From Oikopleura dioica (lineage: Eukaryota > Chordata > Appendicularia > Copelata > Oikopleuridae), in NCBI GenBank assembly GCA_907165135.1, contig OU015566.1:3970501-4034500 (forward strand): a DNA stretch of 64,000 nt. Reading direction: 5' to 3'. Shown in pieces: positions 1-12,268 of the stretch. Position numbers and translations under genes: made by a program. The notes beneath the pieces were generated by a model. That model worked only from the letters and a program-made list of their open reading frames with translations, did no database searches and had not been told where the DNA came from. Positions within the stretch are counted from its first letter, which is position 1, and every line of letters begins with the position of its first letter.

Positions 1-3000
1 ATCACGGTTGACGATGTTAACAGCAGTATTGTGACAATATACCGAAGTTCGCGATAGGCCGCGTATCAGTGTTTTTATTGGTTAATTACAATGTTCACAC
101 GTGACCACAGTGGCCATGTAGCTGCGCCGACGGACGACAAGGAGAATTTGTAATTCTAGCAGAGCCGCATTATTCCCTGTCACTCCGGTTTTCTAAAGAA
201 TCCAACTCGTGGAGCGACAACGATTTCGGCTAGAATACGCAGGTCAAGGGTTAACGATGTGGATAATCTCGATTTATTCTTTCCAAAATTTTCAGATGAC
301 ATCCGATGTCTTGAAATGTCTATTCATGTTTATTCATACCTCTTTGTTTTAAGAAACTAAGGCTGAAATGTCCGCAAATGTTTCAATTTTCCTGTGATTG
401 CTTCAAATGTCCTCAAATGTCTCGAAATGTCTAATTTTTTTTTACCAACCTAGAATTTTTCAGAAAGCTGGAAATGTTTAGAGATAAGAGATCTCAGATG
501 ACTGTATTTGTTTCTTGATGAATGACGTATAAATGTAATCGGATGTCTTACGATGTCATCAGATGTGTCCGAAAATGTCGATCGTAAGAATTTTTATTTG
601 AAGAAGAAAAAATTCATTTTCATTTTCATCTAAAAACTTTGAATAAAGAGCAGAAAACAATTTTTTTTTCATTCGAACTTGATAAAAAATTCAAGAGTCA
701 AATTAAAAATTCGAGCTGGACAAGGCCAAGAGCGCAGATTCACTCTTGCCGCTTCCCATGCCGCTGACTCGATTTGAATAATTTAGAATAATGAAATCCA
801 CCCGATCCCAAAAAAACGTTTTTCGCCTTGCTTCTTTTTTTATCAACCCCGCGTTTGACATTTTCAAAAGCGACATTTTCAATTTTCACACTTTGAAATA
901 ATTTCAAAGAAATTTACAAGATTATCAAAATATTCGAAAAAATTAAAAAGGAAAATTCTAATTGCCAATTTCGTCAGCGACGTCCGGTCACTAGAAGTCC
1001 GGCTTAGAGGGTTGAATTATTTTCTGAAGATATAAGACGCGTTTTAATCCCCCGCCGAGCTCGAGTTCCACCAGACGCCCGCTTTTCTGATCTACCGATT
1101 TCGTCAGAATTTCTATTTTTCAAGCTAAATCGACCATTTTAGAATTCATCAACTTGGCAATTTTCTTGGGTTCATTTTTCTCGTCAAATAATAATTCATT
1201 TTTTTTATTTTTTTAAATAATTTTTCTTTTTTTAATTTTAAAAATTTTTTCTTGAAATAATTATTTTTTTTTTTAATTTTTCATTATTAGAAAAAAATAA
1301 TTGCTTTTGAGGAAAAAAAATAAAATTAGAAGTCAAGTCCTTTTTGACGAGTTCAGATTCCCTCGAAAAGAGTTGAAAAAAAGAGCCCGTGTCCCTCTAA
1401 ACAAGCTGTTTCCTCATGTTTGCTCGATCCAAACGTGAGACTGTCGGAATTCTGGATTTTCGTTTTTCAACTCGAAAAACAAGAGTCGGAAGAATGGTGT
1501 TTCCATTTGTTCCGGTCGCGTACCGAGCTGCTGGACAGGCGGCGATGAGATAAGACAAATTGGGCTGGAATTCGACGGCCAAATCGCGCGCCGAATGCCC
1601 AAGATGCGCAACTATGTCATATAATATGAGGTGGAGAGATGCGGCACATTTTCGAAGATAAGGAAGTAGTCATTTAAGAAATTATATTTTCTTAATATTG
1701 TTATTCTTTATCCGAGCTTGGCAGCCTTTGTAGAAAACCTGTGTCAAGGTCTCAATGAGGCAAAATGAATTCAAAGAACAATATTTTGAGAACAGCCACG
1801 CTGTTTTCATGCTGTTTTTTGCAAGAAATTGCATAAGAGGAAGTTCGACCGGAGTTCGATAAATTTACGACGTATGATTAATTAGAGGGAGATGAAATTA
1901 CGTGACGCTTTTTTTCCGAAAACTAAAAATATTTGCGTCAGAGTTATTTTCAATTAATTTGTCAATAATGCTTTGAAAACGAAAACGCAATTAGAATGCG
2001 TCTCAAAAGTGCTTGAAAAACAAGCTGACAAATGTAAAGCAAGCTGAAAAAGAAAAAAGTAATTGCGTCAGCTTTTTCTCAAGGAAGAGCTCTTTTCATA
2101 CCGTTCTTTCGCTTCTTTTGAAAGTGCCATTCGGAAACGGATTAGAAACGACCGGGCAAGGGCAAAATACCACCTTGAAAAGGCAAATATTTACGACGAA
2201 TTAGAAATTTCCGCTTTGCAACAATTCCTCTCCCATGTGACCTCAGCGGTCAAACCGCGAAAATTTGTTTTGTCGTTTGTCTTAGCTTTCAGGGTTGGGG
2301 TTCAAGTAAGCCGCGGAGCGATTTCATGTTATACAGTATAAGTTATACTCTTAAGATTTTTTGAAAATTCTTCGTTAAAATGTAGCTCAGTAGAAAAAAA
2401 GCTCTAGTGAAAAAATTATTAATCCGTGATACCCTAAAGTTTTTATTCCTAAATTTGGACTTTGAAAATATCGACGGGAGACCCTTAAAAATCAGGTTCA
2501 AATGGAACTTTTTTCGTATCAGACATTGTCATGATTGTATCAAGATCGTTTTCTCTTGTTCGGTAGAAAAGATACTCTTCTCCCAAAATACTAGTCCAAA
2601 CTCTTGTTGATTCCAATCGCCTCGACTCAGCCTTTTCCAAAACTGGACCACACGAAAAGAAAAACACCCAATATTTTCGCTCCTTCCTTTCTTATCTTCC
2701 TGAGAAAGTTATCTTCCTTCTCACAATTTCTTGCGTGTCGAGGGAGTATTATTTCTTCAAATAATATGTTTGTGCCCGGTTGCTTGCTGGGCAAGGCGTT
2801 TTTTCTTTATTTTGAGAAACAATATCGCGTACCTCACCATTTTTTACGACGGCTATCATATTAACGCACCTGCGCCTAACCCCGACGATCTGTAACGGGT
2901 ACTCGCCACGTCCTTTTTCTTTTTCTTCTTACCTTTTCTTTTTTCCTTATTTTTGACAAATTTGGTTAATCGAAGATTAATTTATCTTGGGACAAGGGTA

Positions 3001-3026
3001 ATATCCGCGGAATTCTTTCCAAATGG
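1..3026. other. Gene-poor stretch, no supported gene
   Basis: Only short open frames occur, and none combines a plausible start, splice signals and a recognisable or low-complexity-free product. The stretch is AT-rich, with homopolymer-rich parts at about 1200-1320. The only structured element seen is the AATGTC-motif zone listed separately. Confidence 0.5.
290..580. repeat. Degenerate AATGTC-motif repeat zone
   Basis: The hexamers GATGTC and AATGTC recur about a dozen times at irregular spacing. The same motif family (CGAATGTC / GACATTCG) makes up the two foldback elements inside gene introns at 13.7-13.9 kb and 54.4-54.6 kb. This looks like a decayed relative. No terminal inverted repeat could be fixed here. 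Confidence 0.45.
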
Positions 3027-3386
3027 ACTCGGCAACCTGTGTTTAAAAACCTGAGTCAGGATATGAAAGATTACAAATGAAAAGCCGCGCAGCGGCTTTT
3101 TTTCAAACGAAGCCGCGGAGCGGCTTAACCATAATCTTAATATTGACTCTCAAGGCAGATAAGCGAAGCCGCTTTGCGGCTTTGTTTAATTAATCTCTTA
3201 TGAAAAGCCGCAAAGCGGCTTTTAAAACGAAGCCGCCGAGCGGCTTCGCTCAATTTATTTACGTGTCGATATTTAAATTCTGGCAAAGCCGCTTCGCGGC
3301 TTCGTTTTTAAAAACCGCTACGCGGCTTTTCATCAGAGATTTTTCAGACCCTGAGTCAGGTTTTCAAGAGAGGTTTCTGAGCCCAG
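3027..3386. mobile_element. Foldback MITE, CCTGAGTCAGG family, with GCCGC hairpins
   Basis: Terminal inverted repeats read GGCAACCTGTG...CCTGAGTCAGG on the left and CCTGAGTCAGGTTTTC...GAGCCCAG on the right. The interior is a string of small palindromes of the form AAAGCCGCNNNGCGGCTT, at least six copies in both orientations. No open frame is present, so this is a non-autonomous element. Relatives lie at 3.9, 7.1, 7.9, 48.8, 59.6 and 60.7 kb. Confidence 0.8.
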
Positions 3387-3917
3387 GTATCTAAGGTTTT
3401 TTCAGAAAGATTTTCTGAGTAAGAAAAAAAGGGCGTCTTTGAATTGCTTATCTTTTTTTGAAATTTGCAAGTGAAAAAGGGAGGTCGATGATTTCGTAAC
3501 AAGCCGCGCGTACGAGACATTCTGAACAAAATACCGCTATCTTAGCATGTGGCTTAGCATCGCTGCTAATATCGCCATAATTCTGGTATGTCCACGTCTT
3601 TCTCCCAGCCTCGGCAAGAAATTTATCTCCGATCGAACATGCGAAAAAGTAGAGCAAAAAGAAAGCAATTTATTATTCCTGAAATCGCTTCTGTCGATAA
3701 AACAAAGGGGGTCAAAAATTGACCATTATTTAGACCCTTCAAGGTTTCAAAATTTGTCTTTTGGAGTATAAAATGGCAGGATCAGCGAAAGCCGACTAAA
3801 ATGATCATTTTTGGAGTCGAGCATGAAGTTGAGTGGGAATATGTTTTCATTTTTTCATGGGGCTTATTACGGTCATCTTTATTGATGTCCTCTACAGAGT
3901 CGTTACTGGCGTCAGTT

Positions 3918-4022
3918 TCTGGGCTCGGCAAGTTGTGTAGAGACCCTGAGTCAGGACCTGAAGACCTGAAATAACAGATTTCAGACCCTGACTCAGGTTT
4001 TCTACACAGGTTGCCGAGACCA
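3918..4022. mobile_element. Short copy of the CCTGAGTCAGG foldback element
   Basis: Only the two terminal repeats remain: GGGCTCGGCAAG...CCTGAGTCAGG, then CCTGACTCAGG...GGTTGCCGAGACC. About 25 nt separate them. The GCCGC-hairpin interior is absent, so this may be the minimal form of the element. Confidence 0.75.
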
Positions 4023-5240
4023 GCTCAGTTTTATGCATCTCCCGTTTATTCTCGTGAAGTAGGAAATAAGCTTAATTTTTGATTCGAAGATCTGCGATTT
4101 TTAGATTTCTCGATGAAGAAGAGAGGATTCAAGAGACCTATGGAAGCTCGTCGAATTCGTCTCGAAAGAAGAGTAAGAAATCCTCCACAGAAACCTCCTC
4201 AGTTACTTCAACAAAACTGTAAATAAAAAAGAGAAAAATTGTCCAATCAAAATTCGATTTTTTCGAAATTTTTTTTCTTAAATCTGATTGGTCTACTGGC
4301 TGAATGGGAAGATTTGATGAGTCAATGATTGAATTTATTCGATTAAAATTGCGTGAAAATCGATTTTATCGCGAAATTGAAAAATTAAGACTGTTCGCGC
4401 TACAGTGACGTACAGCTCAGTACGCGCCGTGGCGGTGGTGGTGCCGGATTCGTCGCCATAATCCGATAGTTATGGTGGCTCATAGAATGTTCCTTCGTGA
4501 AATCGACTTCGCCCTTTTCGCGCCGCCGCTAATCCGCTTCACTCTTCCAAGTGCACAAAAATAACGTACAGATTTTAATCCAATAAGATTCAATTTATTG
4601 ATGAATCCAAAATTATACAGTCAAAATGTTCTATTTCACCATCCGCTCTGGTCTTTTCCGCCATGTTTGAGAAACGTCACTACCGCATAGTTCCTGGATC
4701 TGGCCTTTTGTTTTGGCCCATCCCAATTCGGCGGAAGAAACGACTATTTCCGACGAACATCCTATTTTCTCTCGCAACACGTGATCAGAGCGCTTACCAA
4801 GCGAAAATCCATGTTTTCGTTCCAAAAGAGAATGTCGATGAATCTTTTCGACGTTCTGTATTCAACAATCCTGTCTTGATTATTTTTCGTTGAAGTCCGT
4901 AGCAGCGCGAATTAATTTGCACTCAACGGCTTTTGTTTTAATTAAGAACAAATATTTCTGTCCGCAATTGAAACAGAGCAACGTGTTGATTTTCACAATG
5001 TATATTGAAAATTTATCTCAAAGATGGAAATGAGGCAATTTTTTCGAAAAGTTAATTTAGTGACACCCTTATTTAAAAAAATCATTTAAAAAAATATTTT
5101 CATAATTAATTAATTATTAATTAATTGTTAAAAAATTCAATTATTAAATAAGACTTTTAAATAAATCAAAAATAATTAATTGAAAAAAAATATTATCAGA
5201 TTTATGAAAAAAATTTAAATTTCAATTGTTTTTTATTAAG

Positions 5241-5510
5241 GCCCCCCCCCCGTCAACAATTTTCAAAAATTTATTTTTTGGAATTTCAGAATTTTGACCC
5301 CGGAAATGGATTCTACAGGTCAAGAAACGATTTTGAGGCTTCTTTTTTTGGGGGTCTATCTCGACTTTAACACCCTCAAAATCGCGTTTGAAAATCGGAC
5401 TTTTGCCGAAAAAGTTTTTATGTTAAATTGAATTTTCAGGCACGCTAGGAAGCCAAAATATGGCTTTTTGAAATTTTCCATTTTTCGAGGAAAATTGTTG
5501 ACGGGGGTCC
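5241..5510. mobile_element. Foldback element with GTCAACAATTTTC termini
   Basis: The left end reads CCCCCGTCAACAATTTTC and the right end is its complement, GAAAATTGTTGACGGGGG. The interior has a block containing GGGGGTCTATCTCGA and CTCAAAATCGC. The same blocks recur near 50,283-50,345 and inside the intron of the small membrane gene at 50,954-51,248, which defines a family. Confidence 0.7.
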
Positions 5511-6663
5511 ATAATAATTTAAATTATTTATAAAAATGAATAATTTAAATTAATAAATTTAAAAATAAATGAATTATTCAATTAATTAAGTATAATAATA
5601 GGATAAATTAAAAATAAATAAAAAAATTCAAAATTCAAATTTGAATACAGAGAAAATGATCAAAAATCTCTTATCTAGCTAAAAAAATCAGTAAAAGATA
5701 CTCGGCGATGTCGTTTCTGAAGACGTCTTCCCAATCTCTACCGCCAAAAAAGTGAGCCTCAAGTACACGCTTGAAAATTCACCAACAGCGGGGGTGTCTT
5801 GTTCCTCTGACTCTTGTACCTGCCACGGCGCGTGCTACTGATGATGTTGCGTTTTAGCTTTGATTGAGCACTTGAATCGCCGCTGCCACGGAGCTTGTCC
5901 TCTGCGGCGCGATTTTATTTTTTTCATTTTCACAGAGTACCCGCGAGTAATTACGGATTCAAGAGCGGAGGAAGATCCAATCAGCATTTTTTCTTTGATA
6001 GAAGGGTCAAAATTGTTGATTTCTTAAGGAGCCCCAAAACTTTTGAAATTCCGAAATTTGATTTTCGAAAAAAGGGAGGGGGGTCCCTTACGAAATTTAA
6101 AGAAAAAATTGAAAAAATAAACAGAAAAAGGGCTATAAAAAGAAAAAAAAGAAAGAGCATTATTTGAAAAGCCGAATTAAAAGCATGAGCAGTGCTTCTA
6201 ATTTTATTATTTTTGCTGAAGCTCGTGACAAGTTTTGAAATCTTGTTCATTTTCTGGAGCGACAGCATATTCAGTGCGCGACACGTACCTCAACTTCCTT
6301 AGTTTCCTAGCTCTTTTTTGGCTTTTATAGAGTTTTGACGAATCGAAGGTTTACTTATAAAATTTCCAATAAAAGAGGACTTCTCATCCAAAAGTCCTCT
6401 TTTTTGAAGATTTCAGATTTGCTCTGAAGATGAAATATAAAAAGCTTTGGATATAATTAAAGCATGAAAAATGAAAAATTTGCGAAGTTTGGAAAGTTTT
6501 CAATTTTGTCGGAAGAAAGTTAGAAGCGGAAAATCAGGGATGAAATCGACCGTCACCGCCGAACTAACCAGGAATTATACAATCGTGACCTTGGAACATC
6601 GTCTCCAGAGAACAGAATGGTTAATTTAATAAACAAAGAAAAGCTAGAAAATACCGAAAAAAA

Positions 6664-6752
6664 TTCGAAAAAATTTTGCGTGGGCGGTTTCTCGCCTTCT
6701 GATTTGCCTGTTCGCCGAATCAAAGTTTCTGATTGGTCGAAAATTTCCAAGT
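6664..6752. mobile_element. Partial copy of the GCGTGGGCGG / CTGATTGG element
   Basis: It carries the core TTTTGCGTGGGCGG followed by degenerate CTGATTTG and CTGATTGG boxes. These typify the family found in introns at 12.4, 24.4, 56.0 and 62.1 kb. One terminal repeat is missing. Confidence 0.6.
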
Positions 6753-7101
6753 AATTTCTGATCATTTTTTTGGGAACGAAAACTTGGATCTTTTGAAAAA
6801 CCATTCTTTTTTGTTCTCAATAAACCGGATCAGGCGATTAATTTTCTGCAAGCAAGGACGTGCAGTCTTGAATCAGCTTCGTATCGATTTCGCTAAATCG
6901 GATTTTTCTAAATAAGTTTCTCGGAAGCGCTCTGAACACGTGTGTAAACGTGTGTCTGCAGCTGCGTTCAGTTAGCTTTTTCGGCTGATTTCAACTTTCA
7001 AAAAATCTCTTTTCGACTTTCTAAAATTTAATTTATTACATCATCTTTAATTTGTTAAGGATTCTCGTCAATTTGTTCTCACCATTCATTTAAATCTGTA
7101 A

Positions 7102-7342
7102 GGGCTTGGCAACCTGTGTGAAAAACCTGAGTCAGGGTCCGAAAGAACTGAAATAAAAAGCCGCACAGCCGCTTTTTCGATGACGGAGCCGCGAAGCGGC
7201 TACGCCTATGCTATCATTTAAATCTTTGTAAAATTCTGGCAAAGCTGCTCCGCGGCTTCATTTTTTAAAAAACCCCGGCGCGGCTTTTCAATTCAGCTCT
7301 TTGAGACCCTGACTAAGGTTTTCTACACAGGTTGCCAAGCAC
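7102..7342. mobile_element. Foldback MITE, CCTGAGTCAGG family
   Basis: Termini GGCTTGGCAACCTGTGTG...CCTGAGTCAGG and CCCTGACTAAGG...CACAGGTTGCCAAGC are inverted. The interior has several GCCGC/GCGGC palindromes, as in the 3.0 kb copy. Confidence 0.8.
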
Positions 7343-7865
7343 AGTAATCAGACAAATAATCTATTTGTAATAAAAGATATGGCTTTGAAAAAACCGTTTT
7401 TTGGTTTTTATCAGCCAATCAGATGGGAAAATTTTTTTATCCAATCATAGGCGAGCAAACAGCGCCCTCCAATGGACTCTCTTTTTTTTTAAAAAAATTC
7501 TTTAGGAAAAAGAATGAAAAATCAGCGATTTCTTGGGAAATCGGATTTCCTGCTCAGGCTCCTCGCGGTCATTGTTTATTGCCTGACGCTTTTTTATGCG
7601 AGCTCGCTCAGATACTGTTACAGCTCATTTCTGCGCGGCTTTATCTGCTCCATTCTAAAACATAACAGGAATTTAACGGCGATGACGAGGTGTCAGAATT
7701 TTTTTTGAAACTCAATATTCCTAAGAATTGACAAAGGCTCTTTATCGTCATGCTTATTATCATGATTTTAATTGTCCAACAAAACCTTAACGAGCTAATC
7801 AATGACATAAAGGAACTGATGAAAAAAAGATTTGAAAAGAAAAATTTTGTGAAGAAATTTTGTCA

Positions 7866-8047
7866 AAGGCTCAGAAACCTGTGTACGAAACCTGAGTCAG
7901 GATGTAAAAAAGCTTTCAAGAAAAGCCGCACCGCGGCTTTTGAAAACAAAGCCGAAAAACGGCTTCGCCATAGAAAAATTCTCAACTAATTGGAAGTCTT
8001 GGCGAAGCCGCTCCGCGGCTTTACAAGAAAAGCTGCGCGCGCTTTTG
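7866..8047. mobile_element. Right-truncated copy of the CCTGAGTCAGG element
   Basis: The left terminus (GGCTCAGAAACCTGTG...CCTGAGTCAGG) and several AAAGCCGC/GCGGCTTT hairpins are present. No matching right terminus follows the last hairpin. Confidence 0.65.
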
Positions 8048-11000
8048 ATAAATTTTTTCAAAGCCAAATTGGGTCTTTTTGTTGACAATTATGATCAATG
8101 TCTTGTTCAAAAAATACTGTCTTTGTGCTCCAGATCCAGCTGTTTATGCTTTAAACTTGCAATTAAAAATAGCGTGATGCTAAACAAACGAGTTCCCGCG
8201 AAGCGAACACAAGATGTATTCGTTTTTATGCTGATGATTGCGATTTCTCGCGGCTTTTCTTTCTGAAGAGCCGGGCCTTGGCTCTTTACTGCCACCTGAT
8301 TCAACACTGCTTGCATCGACCTTGCTTGTGCTCGGCTCGTGAAAACTCGCAGGGGCAACTCGCGTGCGCCACCGCCTTCGCCACGAAAGCAGCTCTTCGC
8401 TCCTGGTTGCTCTAGCTCGAAACCGACCAGTCCAGCGGGAAAAGAAAAAAGAGAAATAACGAAGCTCTACGCTTTTTTCGGACACGGTCTTTTTTACCGA
8501 AGAGAACTCAGATAAAGCCACCAATTAAAACGACAAGAATTGAAGGAGAAAACAGTCGAAAAAGGTACAGTAAGAAGAAGAATCATTACAGAAGAAAGAT
8601 GTTTATTAGAAAAAGAGGAGACAGAGATGATCATGTGACCATTTTTACGGAAAAATTTTTTCAAATTTTTCAGAATTTTTTTTGATAATAGATTTGAGGT
8701 TAGGGTTATGGAAAAAATGCGAAAATTTAATGCTTTCAAAAAATTTTTTTCTGAAAATTAGGGTTATTTAGGGTAGTCGAGCTTGATTTGCAATTTAAAT
8801 TTGATTTTTTTTAGACTTTGAATATGCATTTATTTTAATTTTTTTTTATTTATTATATGATTGAAAAACATAGAAAAAGTCACTGATATACGGTAGACTT
8901 AGTATGATCAGTTACTAAATTAAGGGTGTCATGATTTTATTCGAGAGTTTTTGAGTACAGAAAAGAGATCATTGATGATTCATAGTGCGTATTCTTGAAT
9001 TTCATGATAAGCTTTTTTCTGTGACTTAATTTTCTATTTCATATTTGTCCATTTTTTGTCGATTTATAATCTTGCTTTAAAAAAACTCTTCCGGAAATAC
9101 ACGTGTTGTCAGTCCAAACCCGCCGCCCGTCGTGCAGTTTGTTGACGGTTAAGCTGGCAACCTTCTAATCAGAAATCCAATGCACCTCGCCATTGCCTCA
9201 CAACAAACCCACGACTACCTTAAATTTGCATGGGCCCCCTTAAGAATTTATTTTTGTCGGCAACACGCGTTTTTACACTGTTATATAAGCTGCTACAAGC
9301 ACCAAATAAACACACCATTTTTTAGCAACGTCATACCTTCGCATTTCGCTTACGAAATAAAATCGTTTAACGCGATGACTCCCTTAAAATCAACTTCAAT
9401 ATCACTTCCAGTATTGAAAAAACTATTTTTATTAATAGTATCTTTTTGATAGCTTTATGTCAAATTGATAATGATTTCTTTTTAGATAAGGCATCTTTCC
9501 TTGATTTCACTGTGATACCCTTAACGCCGGAACGCATAAAATTTTTTCAAGTTTGAACGCAGATCGTACCAATTAATTGGTATGCCCCTTTTACCACTTT
9601 TTAACAATGAAACTATTAAGTTAACTGTATAAATGATACAGATAAATAATTCTCAGACGCTTAGCTTCAATTTCATCCCCATATTATACCGATATCATAA
9701 CATGAATATGAGTAAATATGCATATTTCTAAATGTGTCGATTTTCATGTCACTAAAGAAATAACCTTTCAAAATGAAAAAAGTACCTGAGTTCAAAACTT
9801 CGTTCAATAGCTAAAATCTAAAATTTTCGAAGAAAATTTTTTTTGACACCGGAATCGAATACCTCGATAAAAAGTAGCTCCATAAGTGGGGGTTCATATA
9901 TTTCTAATGTTAAGTTAAAGTTGAGTTATGAGGCATTAAAGGGGCTTGTACCAATTAATTGGTCGCTCTGCGTTTCGGCGTTAATTGAAAAATTGCTTTT
10001 CTCTTTCAAGATATATTTTTCTTTCAAAAAAACCTAATTTGAGAAAGAAAAACATTTTTAGTCGTTTTTTCGTTATTCTGAAATTTCAAACTTCCAACAA
10101 CACACCCTTAAGGAGGGAGTCGACGAGAAAAATTTTTTCACTTTTTCAAAATTTTGGTTATATTTTTGGATTCCTTAATAAAAAAGGAGCATTTTTGGTC
10201 TCCAGCTTTTTGTGCATTGGTTAACTTTTTTTAACAAAATTTACGATTTTGTGTCTGGAATTCGAGATTTTACAAAATTTAAAAGTTGGTTATTTGACCC
10301 AAAAACAATCTTAATCCGATTTTTATTTACTAGATATTGTTTTTTAATGGTTTTATTATTATTTTCTGTAAAAAATTCCGAGTCTCGGCGCTTTTGGTGA
10401 AATTCTCCGTGAAAAATGAGCAAAAATGACGATTTTTAGAAAAATCGCATATTTTTAGTTAACAGAAAAAAATTTTTTAACAATAGCAACCCGTTTTATA
10501 TTGTCGCCGCTGTATTTTTATGGGTTTCAACTTACTATTTATTTAATTTGATGAAGAAAAAAAAATCCTGTTTTTGAGATTTTTTGGTTACGAGTAACCC
10601 CCACTTTGACCCAATTTTCTGAAAATTTTTCCAAAAAAAATTTTTTCTAGTTTTCGCCGCTGTATTTTTCAAACACTTTTCTTTCCACCTGAAAAGTCAG
10701 AATTTGCCTATCTAAGCAGGTTTTTCCGGATTTTTGGTTACAGAAATCCCGATTCTCGTCGACCTCCCCCTTAAATATCAACTTTAAGCACTCCCTATAC
10801 GCCTTCTATTGGATTAACCCTTACGTCATCATTTGGCAAAAGTGCGAAGTGACCTTCACGGAGAATTAAAATCACGTGAAACCGTCAATTCAGCCTTTTG
10901 TTCTTCTCCTAAGGAGCATCCACTTACATTCTTCCAGGCGCCTTTGGAAGTGATACATCCTTAACATCTTTGAAGAGCTTCCTGAGCCCTCGTTCACGCC

Positions 11001-12080
11001 CTTCCTAGCCATTTCTTCAAGTTTTAAAATGCTTCTTATTACTTTCTTCAATTCTCATTTTAATTCACTAAAGAAAGCCTTCACTTTCTTAATTCATCCA
11101 CTCCACCCTTAAGGATCTTACATTATTTTAAGAGTTTAAGAATACGCCCTTCAATTCTTAAGGGTCCACCCTTCAAAGAAGTAAATCAGATTTATTCACT
11201 TGCTCTTTAGACGAAAATTCGCGTGTGTCACCCTTAATCCACTCAAATTAAAGACTGTCTATTCTTACGACTCGCTAAAATTGGATTCTTCAAGGCTTGT
11301 CAGGCAGTCTTCATCCGTGAATTTGAGGAGTTTTCGAGTCAAAATTCTTGATTTTCCCTTTTTCCTTGTTTTTTTCGCCAAAAAATCCTTGAGAATTTCA
11401 GGAGCTCGATTTTGCTTACCTAAACGAAAAGAGCGCGAAACTATCAAGTTCTTGAGCGCCTAAGCCGCGAAATTCGAGCCGTCGTTAGGTTGAGCCGAGC
11501 GCGAAAATCCCCGACTGGATCCACCGATCGTTAGTGCTCTCTAACGATGGTAGGTTCAAGACTCGTTCAAGAAGCATCATTTTCAAGAACTTCCCCAATT
11601 CAGTTTCAAATAAGAAGTGTACTCGTGGGAGGAATCGTAAGACGCTCTAAACGAAGGTCAAGTTCTGAGCTCGCCCGCGGGGGCGGATTTTTATTCCGGA
11701 AAAAAGTGCCGTCCGGAGGACTTTGACAGCTTTAACCAGCGAACTTCACCGCTGAAAAAGGCAAAGATTTTCGTGACAACTCCTTTTTATTAAATAAAAA
11801 TCGATATAGAAAGAGGTCCCCTCAATTCATCTTCGTCACAAAATTTTGAAAAAAAAGTCAAAGAAGAAGGCCACGTGGGCCACCTTAGAGCTGACCAAGA
11901 ACCCCGTCGGAGTGCGGTCGGAATTTCACCGGAGCTGTAAAAGAATGTGCAAATCTACACTTGACCGCGGGAAATTCCGATCGGCGCACTCGAAAATTCG
12001 CATCGTCGTTTTTTCCTTGACTTTGCTCTAGAACAAAAATTGACCCGTTTAGATCACGTTCCGTGCATGTTAAAATAACG
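8048..12080. other. Gene-free stretch with recurrent CCCTTAA motifs
   Basis: No gene model could be supported. The motif ACCCTTAA or CCCTTAAG recurs through this stretch (for example near 9373, 9515, 10101, 10770, 11105 and 11228). A short inverted repeat lies at about 11,912-11,995 (GTGCGGTCGGAATTT and its imperfect complement). The segment 8,270-8,440 is GC-richer but shows no convincing frame. Confidence 0.4.
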
Positions 12081-12084
12081 TGTT

Positions 12085-12240
12085 CTGATAAGCTGCATCT
12101 ATCAGCTCCTGATAAGCATTTACAAAGCCAATTAGATGGCGCTATCAATTTTACAAATCCGAAAAAAAACGGTTGCTTGATCATCTTATTTTCTCTTATA
12201 GAAAAAACCATCGATTTCAAACTCCATCTGATAATTGCGT
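12085..12240 (+). promoter_or_regulatory. Cluster of GATA-type motifs upstream of the mosaic protease
   Basis: Within about 150 nt upstream of the protease start there are two TGATAAGC motifs, CTATCAGC, GCTATCAA and CTGATAATT. GATA factors bind WGATAR. That this cluster is a promoter-proximal enhancer is inference from position and density only. Confidence 0.3.
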
Positions 12241-12268
12241 TTAGACTAATCCGAGAAGAAATACCGCA

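Larger units (their letters stand above)
4023..7101. other. Gene-free stretch with isolated repeats
   Basis: No coding model could be supported. The stretch holds A/T-rich low-complexity sequence (about 5040-5220 and 5510-5660), the two elements listed at 5241-5510 and 6664-6752, and a short inverted repeat GCCATAA/TTATGGTGGC near 4455-4480. Confidence 0.45.

Noticed and set aside
7940-8266. 108-codon plus-strand frame at 7.9-8.3 kb
   Set aside because: Its first half is the GCCGC-hairpin interior of a foldback element, and no domain or splice context supports it.
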